From Christensenella hongkongensis (GTDB taxonomy: Bacteria; Bacillota; Clostridia; Christensenellales; Christensenellaceae): a stretch of 64,000 nt of DNA. The notes beneath the pieces were generated by a model. It was not told where the DNA came from. It made no database searches and saw only the letters and a list, made by a program, of their open reading frames with translations. The translations under genes and the position numbers were made by a program. This document shows positions 36,928 to 45,923 of this stretch, piece after piece (position 1 is the stretch's first letter; each line of letters opens with the position of its first letter). The DNA lies in the NCBI RefSeq assembly GCF_000981035.1, contig NZ_LAYJ01000076.1, positions 37,821-101,820 of the forward strand, given 5' to 3'.

Positions 36928-39345
36928 TTAGATAACCTGTTCCGTTCTCTCTATAATATCATCTTGCGTCTTTTTGCTGAGCACATTGAAAAACGCGCTG
37001 TAACCTGCAACCCGCACAATCAAATCCCTATGCTTTTCCGGATGTATCTGTGCGTCCTGCAATGTCTCCCTGCTGACTACGTTGAACTGAACGTGGTAGC
37101 CCTGCAGCCGATTAAAAAATCCTCGCATCAACATAATAATCTTATCGCGATTTTCTTCCTTCTGGAGCATCTGCGGCGTCACTTTCTGATTGAGGAGGAC
37201 TCCTCCTGTAATCTCCTCAGTCGGCAACTTGGCCACACTCTTAAATACTGCTGTCGGCCCATTCTTGTCAGCTTCATGACTCGGGCTACAACCTTCCGCC
37301 AGCGGTTCGCCCGCCTTCCTTCCATCGGGCGTTGCCAAGGTGCCTGCCCCCTGCGGAACATTGGCTGATATAGATGAGGTTCCTGCATAATAAATTCCAC
37401 CGATCGGTCCGCGCCCATAGCGGGTATTATGGTACTTTTTCATTTCGTCGATGTAAACATTATACGCGTCTACCACAAGCTCGTCCACATAATCGTCGTC
37501 GTTGCCATATTTGGGCGCAGCTTCAAGCTGCTTTCTGATCCGCTCGTTTTTTTCGCCCCCAAAATTTGCCTGCAGTGCTTCCCATAATTCTGCCGGCGTA
37601 ATCTGCTTAGTTTCATATACTAGTTGTTTAATGGCCGCAAGGCTGTCCGCCAGATTTGCGATGCCTACTTGCAAGTCACTAATAAAATCGTAGACGGAAC
37701 CTCCTTCCTTCATATTAAGTCCGCGCTCTATACAATCGTCCGTGAGGGCGCTGCATAAAATATCGGCCGTATCATGTTCCAAGACCATATCGCAGGTTGC
37801 GTCGATGATCGTGCACTGCCTGCACATTTCACGTATCACCTTATCCCAGCTCTCCAGCAGGTCGTCAAAACTCTTCATGTCTTTAAAGTGCATCGTCCCT
37901 TCGCATACCCTTTCACCGGAAGCCGGGTCCACGCCGTTATTCATCGCAATCAACAGAGCCTTGGGAAAGTTCAAAAAGCTCATTCCCGTGCAACGGTAGC
38001 CCCATTTGCCCGGCACCGCGGTTTCCACGCAGCCGATGGCACTGTAATTATAGGCGTCGTCATGTGAAACTCCATATTTGATAAAACTTGGAATAATAAT
38101 TTCATCATTGTTAAACGCCGGCATACCGAAGCCATAACGTATCACCTCTACACATTCCCTCATAAATTCATGAGTCAAGCCTTTGTGATATCTTACAGTC
38201 AAATTGGGCTGTGTGAGATGGCATTGTGCGACGCTTTTCAGTATAAGCCTTGAAAGCTTGTTTGTAGCATCTTTTTCGTCAGTCGTTTGCCCTCCCACCG
38301 TTACATTTTGATAAAGTGGGCTGCCTGCGCTGAATTGCGTATGGCTCCACGACCTTACTTTATTGATTGTATAGGTCTTGAGCCACAGGTTGCACAATAG
38401 TTCATCTGCCCTGTCGTCGTCGATTTTTCCGCTACGAATATCGGCCTCATAGAAAGGATATAAATACTGGTCCATGCGCCCGTAGGAAAGACTATGACCG
38501 TTGGATTCGATCTGTAATATGAGATGGATCAGCCAAACACTTTGGACCGCCTCATGAAAACTTGAAGCCGGTTCATAGGGGACTTTCGCAAGTATCCGGC
38601 TGATTTCCAGAAGTTCCGCCCTGCGCACCGGATCTTTTTCCTGCGCCGCCGTTTCGTCCGCAAGCTTTGAATACCTCGCTGCAAAGGCCCTGACTCCCTC
38701 GATAACGATCAGGATCGCTCGATAGAAATAGCTTTTTTTTATATTTTTGTAATCCGTTAAGTCAAGAGCCTCCAGCTTTTCTTTTGTTCTCCGCTCATAA
38801 TCCTTCAATCCCACTTGAAGCATTCTGCCGTAATCGACAGCACAATGGGCATCGCCCGAGGTTATATTGCCTTCAGATTTGATAATTCCCAGATCATAAT
38901 ATAGCTTACTGTGGGGAGGAAACGCTGCAAGTCCCCGGTCAAGCACTGTATTGTGCTCCCAAAAAGGCGCGATGTCGCGCAGCTTGCGTTTATTTTCCTC
39001 TGTTATATAGAAAACGTCTCCATCCCTATGCTCAAATTGGTCTAACTCGTCTATCACCCATTGCATCGCATACTCCGGGAATATCGGCGCACTGCGGTTA
39101 CTGCTGGCCTGGTTACCAACAATCAGGGTTTGCGGTTCGATAAATATGCTCATGCCTTCAAGAATGTTCTTGAGCATAATCGCACGTTTAATTGCCAAAG
39201 GCTGATCCTGGTTTTCCTGGTATACTTTTGTTGTTATCAACGCACGTTCTACGCAAATATATGGTTTAGTGTCGACAAGCTCTTCACGAAACTTTCTCAT
39301 CCTTCCTGTCATTTCGCCAAAATAGTTCTCTATAACTTTGCTCAT
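36928..39345 (-). CDS. Glycyl radical enzyme, PFL2/diol dehydratase type (second copy)
   Basis: This 805-residue glycyl radical enzyme has the radical Gly at about 781 (RVAGYSAFF) and the catalytic Cys at about 439 in IGCVETAVPG. The GCVE motif marks the dehydratase/eliminase branch. Its N-terminus (PYICVERALITTKVY) is that of PFL2-type enzymes. A frame from 39372 is open, but GGAGGG lies 9 nt before the ATG at 39345, so that start is used. It follows a ROK kinase gene by 30 nt, and an activase is divergent behind a shared control region. An ABC sugar importer lies nearby. It probably dehydrates a sugar-derived polyol; substrate inferred only from context. It is a clear paralogue of the enzyme at 89. 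Confidence 0.9.
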   Translation of the reverse strand: MSKVIENYFGEMTGRMRKFREELVDTKPYICVERALITTKVYQENQDQPLAIKRAIMLKNILEGMSIFIEPQTLIVGNQASSNRSAPIFPEYAMQWVIDELDQFEHRDGDVFYITEENKRKLRDIAPFWEHNTVLDRGLAAFPPHSKLYYDLGIIKSEGNITSGDAHCAVDYGRMLQVGLKDYERRTKEKLEALDLTDYKNIKKSYFYRAILIVIEGVRAFAARYSKLADETAAQEKDPVRRAELLEISRILAKVPYEPASSFHEAVQSVWLIHLILQIESNGHSLSYGRMDQYLYPFYEADIRSGKIDDDRADELLCNLWLKTYTINKVRSWSHTQFSAGSPLYQNVTVGGQTTDEKDATNKLSRLILKSVAQCHLTQPNLTVRYHKGLTHEFMRECVEVIRYGFGMPAFNNDEIIIPSFIKYGVSHDDAYNYSAIGCVETAVPGKWGYRCTGMSFLNFPKALLIAMNNGVDPASGERVCEGTMHFKDMKSFDDLLESWDKVIREMCRQCTIIDATCDMVLEHDTADILCSALTDDCIERGLNMKEGGSVYDFISDLQVGIANLADSLAAIKQLVYETKQITPAELWEALQANFGGEKNERIRKQLEAAPKYGNDDDYVDELVVDAYNVYIDEMKKYHNTRYGRGPIGGIYYAGTSSISANVPQGAGTLATPDGRKAGEPLAEGCSPSHEADKNGPTAVFKSVAKLPTEEITGGVLLNQKVTPQMLQKEENRDKIIMLMRGFFNRLQGYHVQFNVVSRETLQDAQIHPEKHRDLIVRVAGYSAFFNVLSKKTQDDIIERTEQVI

Positions 39346-39375
39346 TTGATTCATCCCTCCATCTGCTTGCAAAAT

Positions 39376-40326
39376 CTAATAAAGCAATTCATGGGCGCCT
39401 ATGATCCCCATATCATCGCCAAGCTCCGCTTCCTTGAAAATAACTTTTTCACCCGTTTTTTTATATCCTTCAAACTGTCTGTATATCTCGTTCCAAAAGC
39501 GGCCGCCTAGCTTCAGCAAACCACCTCCCAGAACAAAACAGTCAATATTTAAAAACACATATATGTTAAAAAACCATAAAGCGAAATAGTGCTGCATCTG
39601 TTTGATTGCTTTCCCCGCAAGCGCATCGCCATGCTCCCATGCCCGCACGATTTCCAGAGTTGAAATCTCTTCCGGACATTCCACCATGTCGCTGATTGTG
39701 GTTTTCTTGCCTTCCTCAACCCATTTACATAGATGTTTTGCTATCATTTGCCCGCTGCACCAACTCATGAAGCACCCATCATTCCCGCACGGGCAATAAA
39801 CCTCCCTTTTCTGATCCGGCGTAATCAGCATGTGCCCGCTTTCTCCCGCAAATCCATTGCTTCCTTTAAACAGCTTACCATCAATGACGACCGCAGAAGA
39901 TATCCCTGAGCTGACGGCACAATAAATCATATGGTCGTGCCCTTTGCCCGCTCCATAACGGTTTTCTCCCAATGCCGCCGCATGTGCGTCGTTATCTATC
40001 TCGATTGCAGCGCCAGGGAAAATTTTTTTCAGGTAATCCCCAGCCCCAAAACCTGCTAATTTTGGAATATTGGAATTTACAACGATATATCCATCCGGAT
40101 AACGTATAGAACCGGGAATTCCAACCCCAATCCCTTCAATATCATTTAATAAACCATTACTTTTGTTAGCCATTTTTTCAACGTCACGTTTCACATATTG
40201 GAAAAAATCCTCGGCCGCCAAATTCTGCGGAGTCTGCGACCTCATTTTACCGATCAGTTTCCTGTTCCGGTCAAATAAACCATATGCGATTTTTGTTCCG
40301 CCAATATCAATTCCTACTGAAAGCAT
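39376..40326 (-). CDS. ROK-family sugar kinase
   Basis: This 316-residue ROK protein lacks an N-terminal HTH, so it is a kinase rather than a repressor. Visible are the ATP loop GIDIGGTKIAYG, the catalytic region IEIDNDAHAAALGE, the substrate loop GFAGESGHM and the structural zinc site CPCGNDGCFMSWCSG. It would phosphorylate glucose, a related hexose, an amino sugar or another imported sugar. It is the first gene of a two-gene operon with the glycyl radical enzyme and is divergent from the activase. Confidence 0.9.
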   Translation of the reverse strand: MLSVGIDIGGTKIAYGLFDRNRKLIGKMRSQTPQNLAAEDFFQYVKRDVEKMANKSNGLLNDIEGIGVGIPGSIRYPDGYIVVNSNIPKLAGFGAGDYLKKIFPGAAIEIDNDAHAAALGENRYGAGKGHDHMIYCAVSSGISSAVVIDGKLFKGSNGFAGESGHMLITPDQKREVYCPCGNDGCFMSWCSGQMIAKHLCKWVEEGKKTTISDMVECPEEISTLEIVRAWEHGDALAGKAIKQMQHYFALWFFNIYVFLNIDCFVLGGGLLKLGGRFWNEIYRQFEGYKKTGEKVIFKEAELGDDMGIIGAHELLY

Positions 40327-40363
40327 CTTTACCGCCCCTTATTTTTAAAGAAAGTATTTATAG

Positions 40364-40377
40364 TTTCATTCGTAATT
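40364..40377 (+). promoter_or_regulatory. Copy 1 of a 14-bp repeat, putative operator at the ROK kinase promoter
   Basis: TTTCATTCGTAATT lies directly next to the -10 box of the minus-strand ROK promoter, on its transcribed side. An identical copy is at 40456-40469 beside the divergent activase promoter. Confidence 0.55.
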
Positions 40378-40405
40378 ATTATATCATATAGATATCAATT
40401 ATCAA
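40378..40405 (-). promoter_or_regulatory. Promoter of the ROK kinase-glycyl radical enzyme operon
   Basis: On the minus strand, TTGATA (40400-40405) and TATAAT (40378-40383) are separated by 16 bp. The leader to the kinase ATG is about 45 nt. Confidence 0.6.
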
Positions 40406-40455
40406 GATAAATTTCCTATAAATATCAAATATTTTTTATTTGCAATAAAATATAT

Positions 40456-40469
40456 TTTCATTCGTAATT
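40456..40469 (+). promoter_or_regulatory. Copy 2 of the 14-bp repeat within a palindrome at the activase promoter
   Basis: The repeat TTTCATTCGTAATT is here embedded in a dyad, ATTTTCA (40454-40460) and TGAAAAT (40469-40475), which overlaps the -35 box of the activase promoter. Binding would block that promoter. The nearby DeoR-type gene at 41484-42278 is the obvious candidate regulator. Confidence 0.55.
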
Positions 40470-40496
40470 GAAAATACTTTTTTATCTTGTTATAAT
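40468..40496 (+). promoter_or_regulatory. Promoter of the glycyl radical activase gene
   Basis: TTGAAA (40468-40473) and TATAAT (40491-40496) are separated by 17 bp. The leader to the ATG at 40535 is about 33 nt. Confidence 0.7.
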
Positions 40497-40534
40497 GTTT
40501 TCGTAAGTGAATATTTTAAAGGAGTATGGCATAA

Positions 40535-41428
40535 ATGGAAGCGCTTATCTTCAATATCCAGAAATTCAGTTTAAACGATGGTCCGGGGATCAGGACGGTT
40601 GTGTTTCTGAAAGGCTGCCCTCTTCGTTGCGCATGGTGTTCCAACCCGGAAAGCCAGTCCTGCGGGAAGCAAATCCTCTGGGATTTCTCAAAATGCGCCA
40701 GGTGCGGCAGCTGCGTACGCATGTGCTCCAATCAGGCTATTTCATTCGCTGATCAAAGCCTTCGCTTTGACCGCCTGAAATGCACCGGCTGCGAAACCTG
40801 CGTATCTGCCTGTCCCACAGGTGCGCTGGAATCAGACAGCCGTTTAATGACGGTTCAGGAAGTCCTCGAGATATGTCGTCAGGATACTCCTTTCTATGAG
40901 GAAAGCGGGGGAGGAATCACTCTCTCGGGCGGTGAAGCGCTTTGTCAGCCTGAGTTTTCGGACCTCTTACTCAGTGCGGCAAAGAGAGAGAATATCGGAA
41001 CTGCAATCGAAACCTCGTGCTATGCCCCTTATAAAACGTTTGATAAAGTGACAAAACATGCCGATTATCTGCTTACAGATATGAAACACTGGGACAGCGG
41101 ACAGCATAAAGAAAAAACAGGCGTTTCGAATGAGGTTATTCTCTCAAATATAGGGCGTGCCGTCAAAAGTGGAAAAAATGTATTGCTGCGTATTCCCGTG
41201 ATTCCCGGTTTTAACAACTCGCTCAGTGATGCAGATGCCTTTTGCAGCGTTATAAAAGAACTCGGTCTGGCACGTGTCCAACTCCTGCCTTTTCATCAAT
41301 TTGGTGAAAAAAAATATTCTATGCTGGGATTGGCATATGATTACGAAAAAGCAGACGCGCTTCATGAAACCGATCTGTTGGCCTTCCAACAGCGCTTTTT
41401 CGAAAATGACGTGGAAGCGTTTTTCTGA
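40535..41428 (+). CDS. Glycyl radical enzyme activating protein (radical SAM)
   Basis: This 297-residue radical SAM activase abstracts a hydrogen from the glycyl loop of its partner. The SAM cluster motif CPLRCAWC (CxxxCxxC) is followed by a ferredoxin-like insert with two 4Fe-4S sites (CARCGSCVRMC and CTGCETCVSACP), as in activases of diol dehydratase-type enzymes. The SAM-binding GGE reads SGGEAL. AAAGGAG precedes the ATG, and a terminator follows at 41447. It is divergent from the ROK-GRE operon, so it most likely activates the enzyme at 36928. It might also serve the enzyme at 89. Confidence 0.93.
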   Translation: MEALIFNIQKFSLNDGPGIRTVVFLKGCPLRCAWCSNPESQSCGKQILWDFSKCARCGSCVRMCSNQAISFADQSLRFDRLKCTGCETCVSACPTGALESDSRLMTVQEVLEICRQDTPFYEESGGGITLSGGEALCQPEFSDLLLSAAKRENIGTAIETSCYAPYKTFDKVTKHADYLLTDMKHWDSGQHKEKTGVSNEVILSNIGRAVKSGKNVLLRIPVIPGFNNSLSDADAFCSVIKELGLARVQLLPFHQFGEKKYSMLGLAYDYEKADALHETDLLAFQQRFFENDVEAFF

Positions 41429-41446
41429 TCATCCCACAAATAAAAT

Positions 41447-41479
41447 GCCGGTAGAGGAGGGTATCCTTACCGGCTTTTT
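41447..41479 (+). terminator. Terminator of the activase gene
   Basis: GCCGGTA (41447-41453) pairs with TACCGGC (41468-41474), with an inner GAGG/CCTT pairing, followed by five T residues. It lies about 20 nt after the activase stop codon. The end of the convergent DeoR gene is just beyond it. Confidence 0.75.
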
Positions 41480-41483
41480 GTTT

Positions 41484-42278
41484 TCATGTTTTTTTCATTG
41501 TAGTATCCGGCTCCAAATCATTTGGCATCCCTTTTACTTTGACAATCTGCACTTCACTCTCACGCAGCAAATTTTCCGTCTGCCTGTCGATCCCTTCATC
41601 CGTAATAACCGTATCTATGGCCTTCGTAGGCAGTAGCATCACAACCCCTTGCTGCCTGAACTTGCTGGAATCCGTCAAAATGATGACTTTGTTTGCCTGC
41701 TTTGCCATATTTTGCACCGCTTCAGCCCGGTCAAGGTTCTTTCCCGTAAATCCGGTATTAGCCGAAAATCCATCGGTTCCAATAAAAAATTTATCGACGC
41801 AAAAGCTCTCTACACATTTTCTGACAATCGCGCCAACCATTACCTGCGCTTCATTCTGGTATTCGCCTCCCTAAAGGATCACCTTAGCCGACGGCTTTTC
41901 CCGAATGAAATCCGCAATAAACGCGGAATTTGTAATTATTGTGACGTTTTGTTTTTCATTGACCAGACGTTCGGCCAGTACGGCGCAGCAGGAACCGGAT
42001 TCTATCATCACCGTTTCTCCGTTGGAAACAGTTTTTGCCGCTTCTCTTCCGATGCGTTGTTTGATTTCATAATTGACCGCGAGCCTGTTATTGATGTCGT
42101 CCTTTGAAATCGCCAGTGCAAACCCGTGCTCCCGCCGGATCAGCTTCCTTGATTCGAGACTGTCCAGCGTTTTACGCACCGTCACCGAGGATACCCCGAG
42201 CATTTCCGCCAGTTTAGAGACTTCTACGCTTTCCTGCTTTGTGACAATATTTAAAATATCCAATTCACGCTTCTTCAT
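41484..42278 (-). pseudogene. DeoR-family transcriptional regulator interrupted by an in-frame TAG
   Basis: The full reading frame is 264 codons. It starts with a DeoR HTH (KKRELDILNIVTKQESVEVS, then VSSVTVRKTLDSLE) and continues into a sugar-phosphate-binding domain (MIESGSCCAVLAERL, VIILTDSSKF). A single TAG at 41871-41873 splits it at a spot where relatives read LxGGEYQN; the codons around it, VIL-stop-GGEYQNEAQVMVG, are otherwise intact. A TTG to TAG change would explain it. The N-terminal piece alone has the HTH but little of the effector domain. It has its own promoter. If functional it should control the ROK-GRE and activase promoters. Confidence 0.85.
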
Positions 42279-42306
42279 AATATACTAGCCAATCATTTTT
42301 TATTTC

Positions 42307-42335
42307 ATTTTAGCACGATTATTCTTTCTTTTCAA
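42307..42335 (-). promoter_or_regulatory. Promoter of the DeoR-type gene
   Basis: On the minus strand, TTGAAA (42330-42335) and TAAAAT (42307-42312) are separated by 17 bp in the gap after the ABC transporter operon. Confidence 0.6.
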
Positions 42336-42370
42336 TCGTATTTTTCTTTCAAAAGAAGCATACTCCATAA

Positions 42371-43339
42371 TCAAACGGTTTCCCTTGCGCGTTTGAGCGT
42401 ATAGCAATCCAGCCAGATAATCGCCACGATAACGATTCCCTGTATGGCCTGCTGGACATATGGATCGATTCCCATCAGGTTCATACAGTTGGACAGTATA
42501 ACCAGAACAAACATACCCAATGCAGACTGCCATACGCCGCCTACCCCACCGGCAAACGAAGTGCCGCCTACAACAACGCCGCAATTAACGAGCATAGCAG
42601 TATTATCGCCATAGGTAGAAGCACCCGAATTCATGAGTGAGGACAGCATTACTCCTGCCACGGCAGTTATTACACCGGACAGGACAAAGGCAACCCATTT
42701 TGTCCGTATCACATTGATGCCCGAGTACTGGGCCACAGAATAGTCCCCGCCAATCGCATAGCAGTTCCTGCCAAACGCCGTATACCGCAGCAATACGAAT
42801 ACGGCAATAAAGGCCAAAATCATTACAACTACGATATTTGGAACAATCCCCAAGATCTTCCCGTTCGCCAACTGCATAAATTCCTGATTGCCCGGCTGGA
42901 TCGGTTTTGCATCCGTTAGCTGCTGGCATACTCCTTTCAACAGCATCCCCATACCAAGCGTAATAATAAACGGCTCCGTCCTCTGCTTTACCACAAAAAA
43001 GCCGTTGATAAATCCGACTAACGCACCCGCTCCGACAGCCACCAGAATTGCGATCCACATTGGCAGGACATTCATGAGCAGGATTGCCAAGATACCCGAG
43101 ACGCACATCGTACCACCCACAGACAGATCACACGCGCCGCAAATGATTACGATCGTTATTCCAAACGCGATCATTTCGTTCACAGATGCCTGTTTCAGCA
43201 TATCCATCAAATTGAAAGAAGAGAAAAATTCGGGATGCCCGAACGCCATATAGGCCAATAATATGATGACTACAAGCAGAGCCTTTTGTTTCAAAAGACC
43301 GTCTGCTACTTTCTTACCCAAAGTCAATTCCGTATTCAT
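42371..43339 (-). CDS. Sugar ABC transporter permease, RbsC type (second)
   Basis: This 322-residue inner-membrane permease of the ribose/xylose/galactose family (branched-chain superfamily fold, about 8-10 helices) has the typical segments CDLSVGGTMCVSG, FVVKQRTEPFIITLGMGML and VVVGGTSFAGGVGG. With the other permease (43352), the ATPase and the lipoprotein it forms a high-affinity importer for a monosaccharide or polyol. GGAGGGG precedes the ATG. It is the last gene of the importer operon. Confidence 0.92.
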   Translation of the reverse strand: MNTELTLGKKVADGLLKQKALLVVIILLAYMAFGHPEFFSSFNLMDMLKQASVNEMIAFGITIVIICGACDLSVGGTMCVSGILAILLMNVLPMWIAILVAVGAGALVGFINGFFVVKQRTEPFIITLGMGMLLKGVCQQLTDAKPIQPGNQEFMQLANGKILGIVPNIVVVMILAFIAVFVLLRYTAFGRNCYAIGGDYSVAQYSGINVIRTKWVAFVLSGVITAVAGVMLSSLMNSGASTYGDNTAMLVNCGVVVGGTSFAGGVGGVWQSALGMFVLVILSNCMNLMGIDPYVQQAIQGIVIVAIIWLDCYTLKRARETV

Positions 43340-43351
43340 ACAATCCCCTCC

Positions 43352-44335
43352 TCATACCTTCCGGCGGTTGTCAAGCCAGATAGCGATTACAAGTATCGCC
43401 CCCTTGACAACAACCTGCATATAGGTTGACACACCCAAAAGGTTCAGGCAATTTGACATGAGGGTGACGAGCAACACGCCCAGAATGGTCTTTAACACGC
43501 TTCCGTTCCCCCCCAGTAGGGATGAGCCGCCGACTACAACAGCCAGGATCGCGTTTGTTTCATACCCTTCGCCGATAAGCGGTGAAGCTGAGGTCACACG
43601 GGAAAATAACACGATTGCGCCTACCGCCGCCATAAGACCTGATAATGTAAATATAATTGTAATACTTCTGTTTACAGGAATACCCGCCAGATTTGCTGCT
43701 TTTTTATTTCCTCCCGTCAGATTGATCGCCCGCCCCATATAGGTCTTGGACTGGAAGATATAGAGAACTGCAAGGCAGCCGAGAAAAATGATAAACGATA
43801 CTGGCAATATTCCAAATCCATCCTGTCCGATCGATTGGAAAAGAGAATAATCCGATCCCAGCGACCTTAACTGCTTTGTCGAGCCACCGGAAATAAGGAG
43901 TGCAAGAGCCCCATAAATCGTACTCATCCCAAAAGTAATAAATAGTGCCCGGGCCTGCGTTGTAGCCCCGCCAGAAATCAGTATTTTACTGTTCAGGTAA
44001 CCCGCGCCCGCTCCAACAAGCAGTCCCACGCACAGCGCCGGGACCTGCCCAAGCACGTCGATCAGGGTTATGGTAACTACAACTGTCAGATTGATAATTC
44101 CTGCTACAGACAGGTCGATAAATCCGGCTATAATTGCGAAAGTCATCCCCAGTGACACGAAGGCAAGGGGACCGAACTGCCTTAATATATTTGCGATATT
44201 CGCGCTTGAAACAAACCGGGGTTCCGCCACTGCTGTAATCACGACCAGAACGATCAGGACAACAAGCACCAAATTTGTCTGGATAAATTTACCCGCCCGG
44301 TTAAGGGCGCGTCCTTTTTCATTGATTGCTTCCAT
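43352..44335 (-). CDS. Sugar ABC transporter permease, RbsC type (first)
   Basis: This 327-residue membrane permease is paralogous to the next gene. Family marks are AGFIDLSVAGIINL, RALFITFGMSTIYGAL and AVVVGGSSLLGGNG. GGGAGG precedes the ATG, and the neighbouring permease starts 12 nt after its stop. Two distinct permeases suggest a heterodimeric channel, seen in some systems of this family, whereas classical RbsC is a homodimer. Confidence 0.92.
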   Translation of the reverse strand: MEAINEKGRALNRAGKFIQTNLVLVVLIVLVVITAVAEPRFVSSANIANILRQFGPLAFVSLGMTFAIIAGFIDLSVAGIINLTVVVTITLIDVLGQVPALCVGLLVGAGAGYLNSKILISGGATTQARALFITFGMSTIYGALALLISGGSTKQLRSLGSDYSLFQSIGQDGFGILPVSFIIFLGCLAVLYIFQSKTYMGRAINLTGGNKKAANLAGIPVNRSITIIFTLSGLMAAVGAIVLFSRVTSASPLIGEGYETNAILAVVVGGSSLLGGNGSVLKTILGVLLVTLMSNCLNLLGVSTYMQVVVKGAILVIAIWLDNRRKV

Positions 44336-44355
44336 CTTTTGTCATCCTCCCATCA

Positions 44356-45834
44356 TTATGCCAAAGCACTTTTCATGATTACTTCAGCACTGATTCCCTC
44401 AGGGTTGAATTCACCGGTAATTTTTCCTTCGCTGACCGTCAGTACCCTGTTGCTCATATTCAATACTTCGGGTAGCTCGGAGGATATCAGAATAATAGCG
44501 CTGCCGCTTTCTGCGATTTGTTTCATCAGAAGATAAATCTCGTATTTCGCGCCAACGTCGATCCCCTTCGTAGGCTCGTCCAATATAAGGACCTTAGGCT
44601 TCATCTCGAGCCAGCGTGCCAGAATGCACTTCTGTTGGTTCCCGCCGGAAAGACTGACCACCTTGGTCTTTTCAGAGGGTGTCTTTATCTCCAGCGCCTT
44701 GATTTGCTCCCTTGCCATTTCCTGTTCTCTGCTTTTATTCACAAAGCTGTTTGGGCTTATGTTTTTCAAGGCGGCCATTGAAATATTCTGTTCCACACTG
44801 AATGGCAACACAAGGCCCTCCTCCTTCCTGTCCTCTGGTACAAATGCAATACCGGCCTTAATGGCATCTGCTGGCCTGCGGATATTTACAGGTCTCCCCG
44901 CCATCTTGATCGTATGGCCTTTCACCTTATCTGCACCAAAAATAGCACGGACGATCTCGCTCCTCCCGGCACCGACAAGCCCGACAAGGCCCAATATTTC
45001 GCCGCATTTGATTTGAAAGGAAATATCATGCAGTTTATGGGAATTAAGATGGTTTACCTCCATAAGCACATTTCCCTGGCTCCTTGGCCTTTCCGGGAAC
45101 TCCATTTCAATAGAGCGGCCCACCATCTTCGCAATAATATCTTCCCGGGTGTATGCCCCTATCCTGTTTGTCTCTATTACGTTGCCATCACGCATGATCG
45201 TAACAGTTTCACACAGCCTGAAAATTTCATCCATTTTATGACTGATATAAATAATTGCAATTCCTTTTTGTTTTAATCCCTCAATGATCTGGTACAGGCC
45301 CTCCAACTCTTCATCCGTTAAACTGCTGCTCGGTTCGTCCATGATAATTAGCTTAGAACGAAATGATAACGCTTTTGCGATTTCCACCATTTGCTTTTCC
45401 GAGACGCTCAGTTTTTCCACAAGCGTATAGGTGTTTATTTTACATCCAATGCTGTCAAGAAGCTCTTTTGCTTGCCTGTGAACACCCTTCATCCCATTTA
45501 GCTCTTTAAATCTTCCAAGAAAAATATTTTCGCCTACACTCATACTGTTAACTAAATTAAGTTCCTGATATATGATGCTCAGGCCCATATTCAGTGATTG
45601 AATAGGAGTCGTATGTTCAATCGTATTTCCATCAAATATCACTGTGCCGGAATCCTTCGTATATACGCCGGATAGAATCTTCATCAAAGTAGATTTTCCT
45701 GCTCCGTTTTCGCCGATGATCCCGTGGACAATCCCTCTCCCTACTTCAAGGGATACATGATTGAGAGCCTTAACACCTGGAAACGACTTGTTGACATCTT
45801 CGATGATTAAAATCGGTTCTTTATCCTTTTCCAT
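44356..45834 (-). CDS. Sugar ABC transporter ATP-binding protein, RbsA type
   Basis: This 492-residue tandem ATPase has two nucleotide-binding domains. The first shows Walker A GENGAGKST, signature LSVSEKQMVEIA and Walker B LIIMDEPSSSL. The second has the degenerate Walker A GLVGAGRSE and the signature LSGGNQQK with Walker B VLILDEPTKGID, as usual for the family. GGAGGG sits 7 nt before the ATG at 45834, which is preferred to 45864. It powers the importer with the two downstream permeases. Confidence 0.93.
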   Translation of the reverse strand: MEKDKEPILIIEDVNKSFPGVKALNHVSLEVGRGIVHGIIGENGAGKSTLMKILSGVYTKDSGTVIFDGNTIEHTTPIQSLNMGLSIIYQELNLVNSMSVGENIFLGRFKELNGMKGVHRQAKELLDSIGCKINTYTLVEKLSVSEKQMVEIAKALSFRSKLIIMDEPSSSLTDEELEGLYQIIEGLKQKGIAIIYISHKMDEIFRLCETVTIMRDGNVIETNRIGAYTREDIIAKMVGRSIEMEFPERPRSQGNVLMEVNHLNSHKLHDISFQIKCGEILGLVGLVGAGRSEIVRAIFGADKVKGHTIKMAGRPVNIRRPADAIKAGIAFVPEDRKEEGLVLPFSVEQNISMAALKNISPNSFVNKSREQEMAREQIKALEIKTPSEKTKVVSLSGGNQQKCILARWLEMKPKVLILDEPTKGIDVGAKYEIYLLMKQIAESGSAIILISSELPEVLNMSNRVLTVSEGKITGEFNPEGISAEVIMKSALA

Positions 45835-45860
45835 GTTTTTCCCTCCATTTGTTTTGAAAA

Positions 45861-45903
45861 GCAAGACTCGCCTCCGTACAGCTTAACCGGAGCGAGTCTT
45901 GCC
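45861..45903 (-). promoter_or_regulatory. Intercistronic stem-loop between the binding-protein and ATPase genes
   Basis: A long stem (about 14 bp, 45861-45876 with 45888-45903, core GCAAGACTCGC) is followed on the minus strand by TTTT. It lies between the binding-protein stop and the ATPase start. Such elements usually allow partial read-through and keep binding protein more abundant than the membrane components. Confidence 0.7.
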
Positions 45904-45923
45904 AATCCCTCAATGCCCAAAGC

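Noticed and set aside
41871..41873. TAG read as pyrrolysine in the DeoR gene
   Set aside because: Nothing in the window suggests pyrrolysine machinery, and a DeoR effector domain has no known use for it. A nonsense mutation is simpler.
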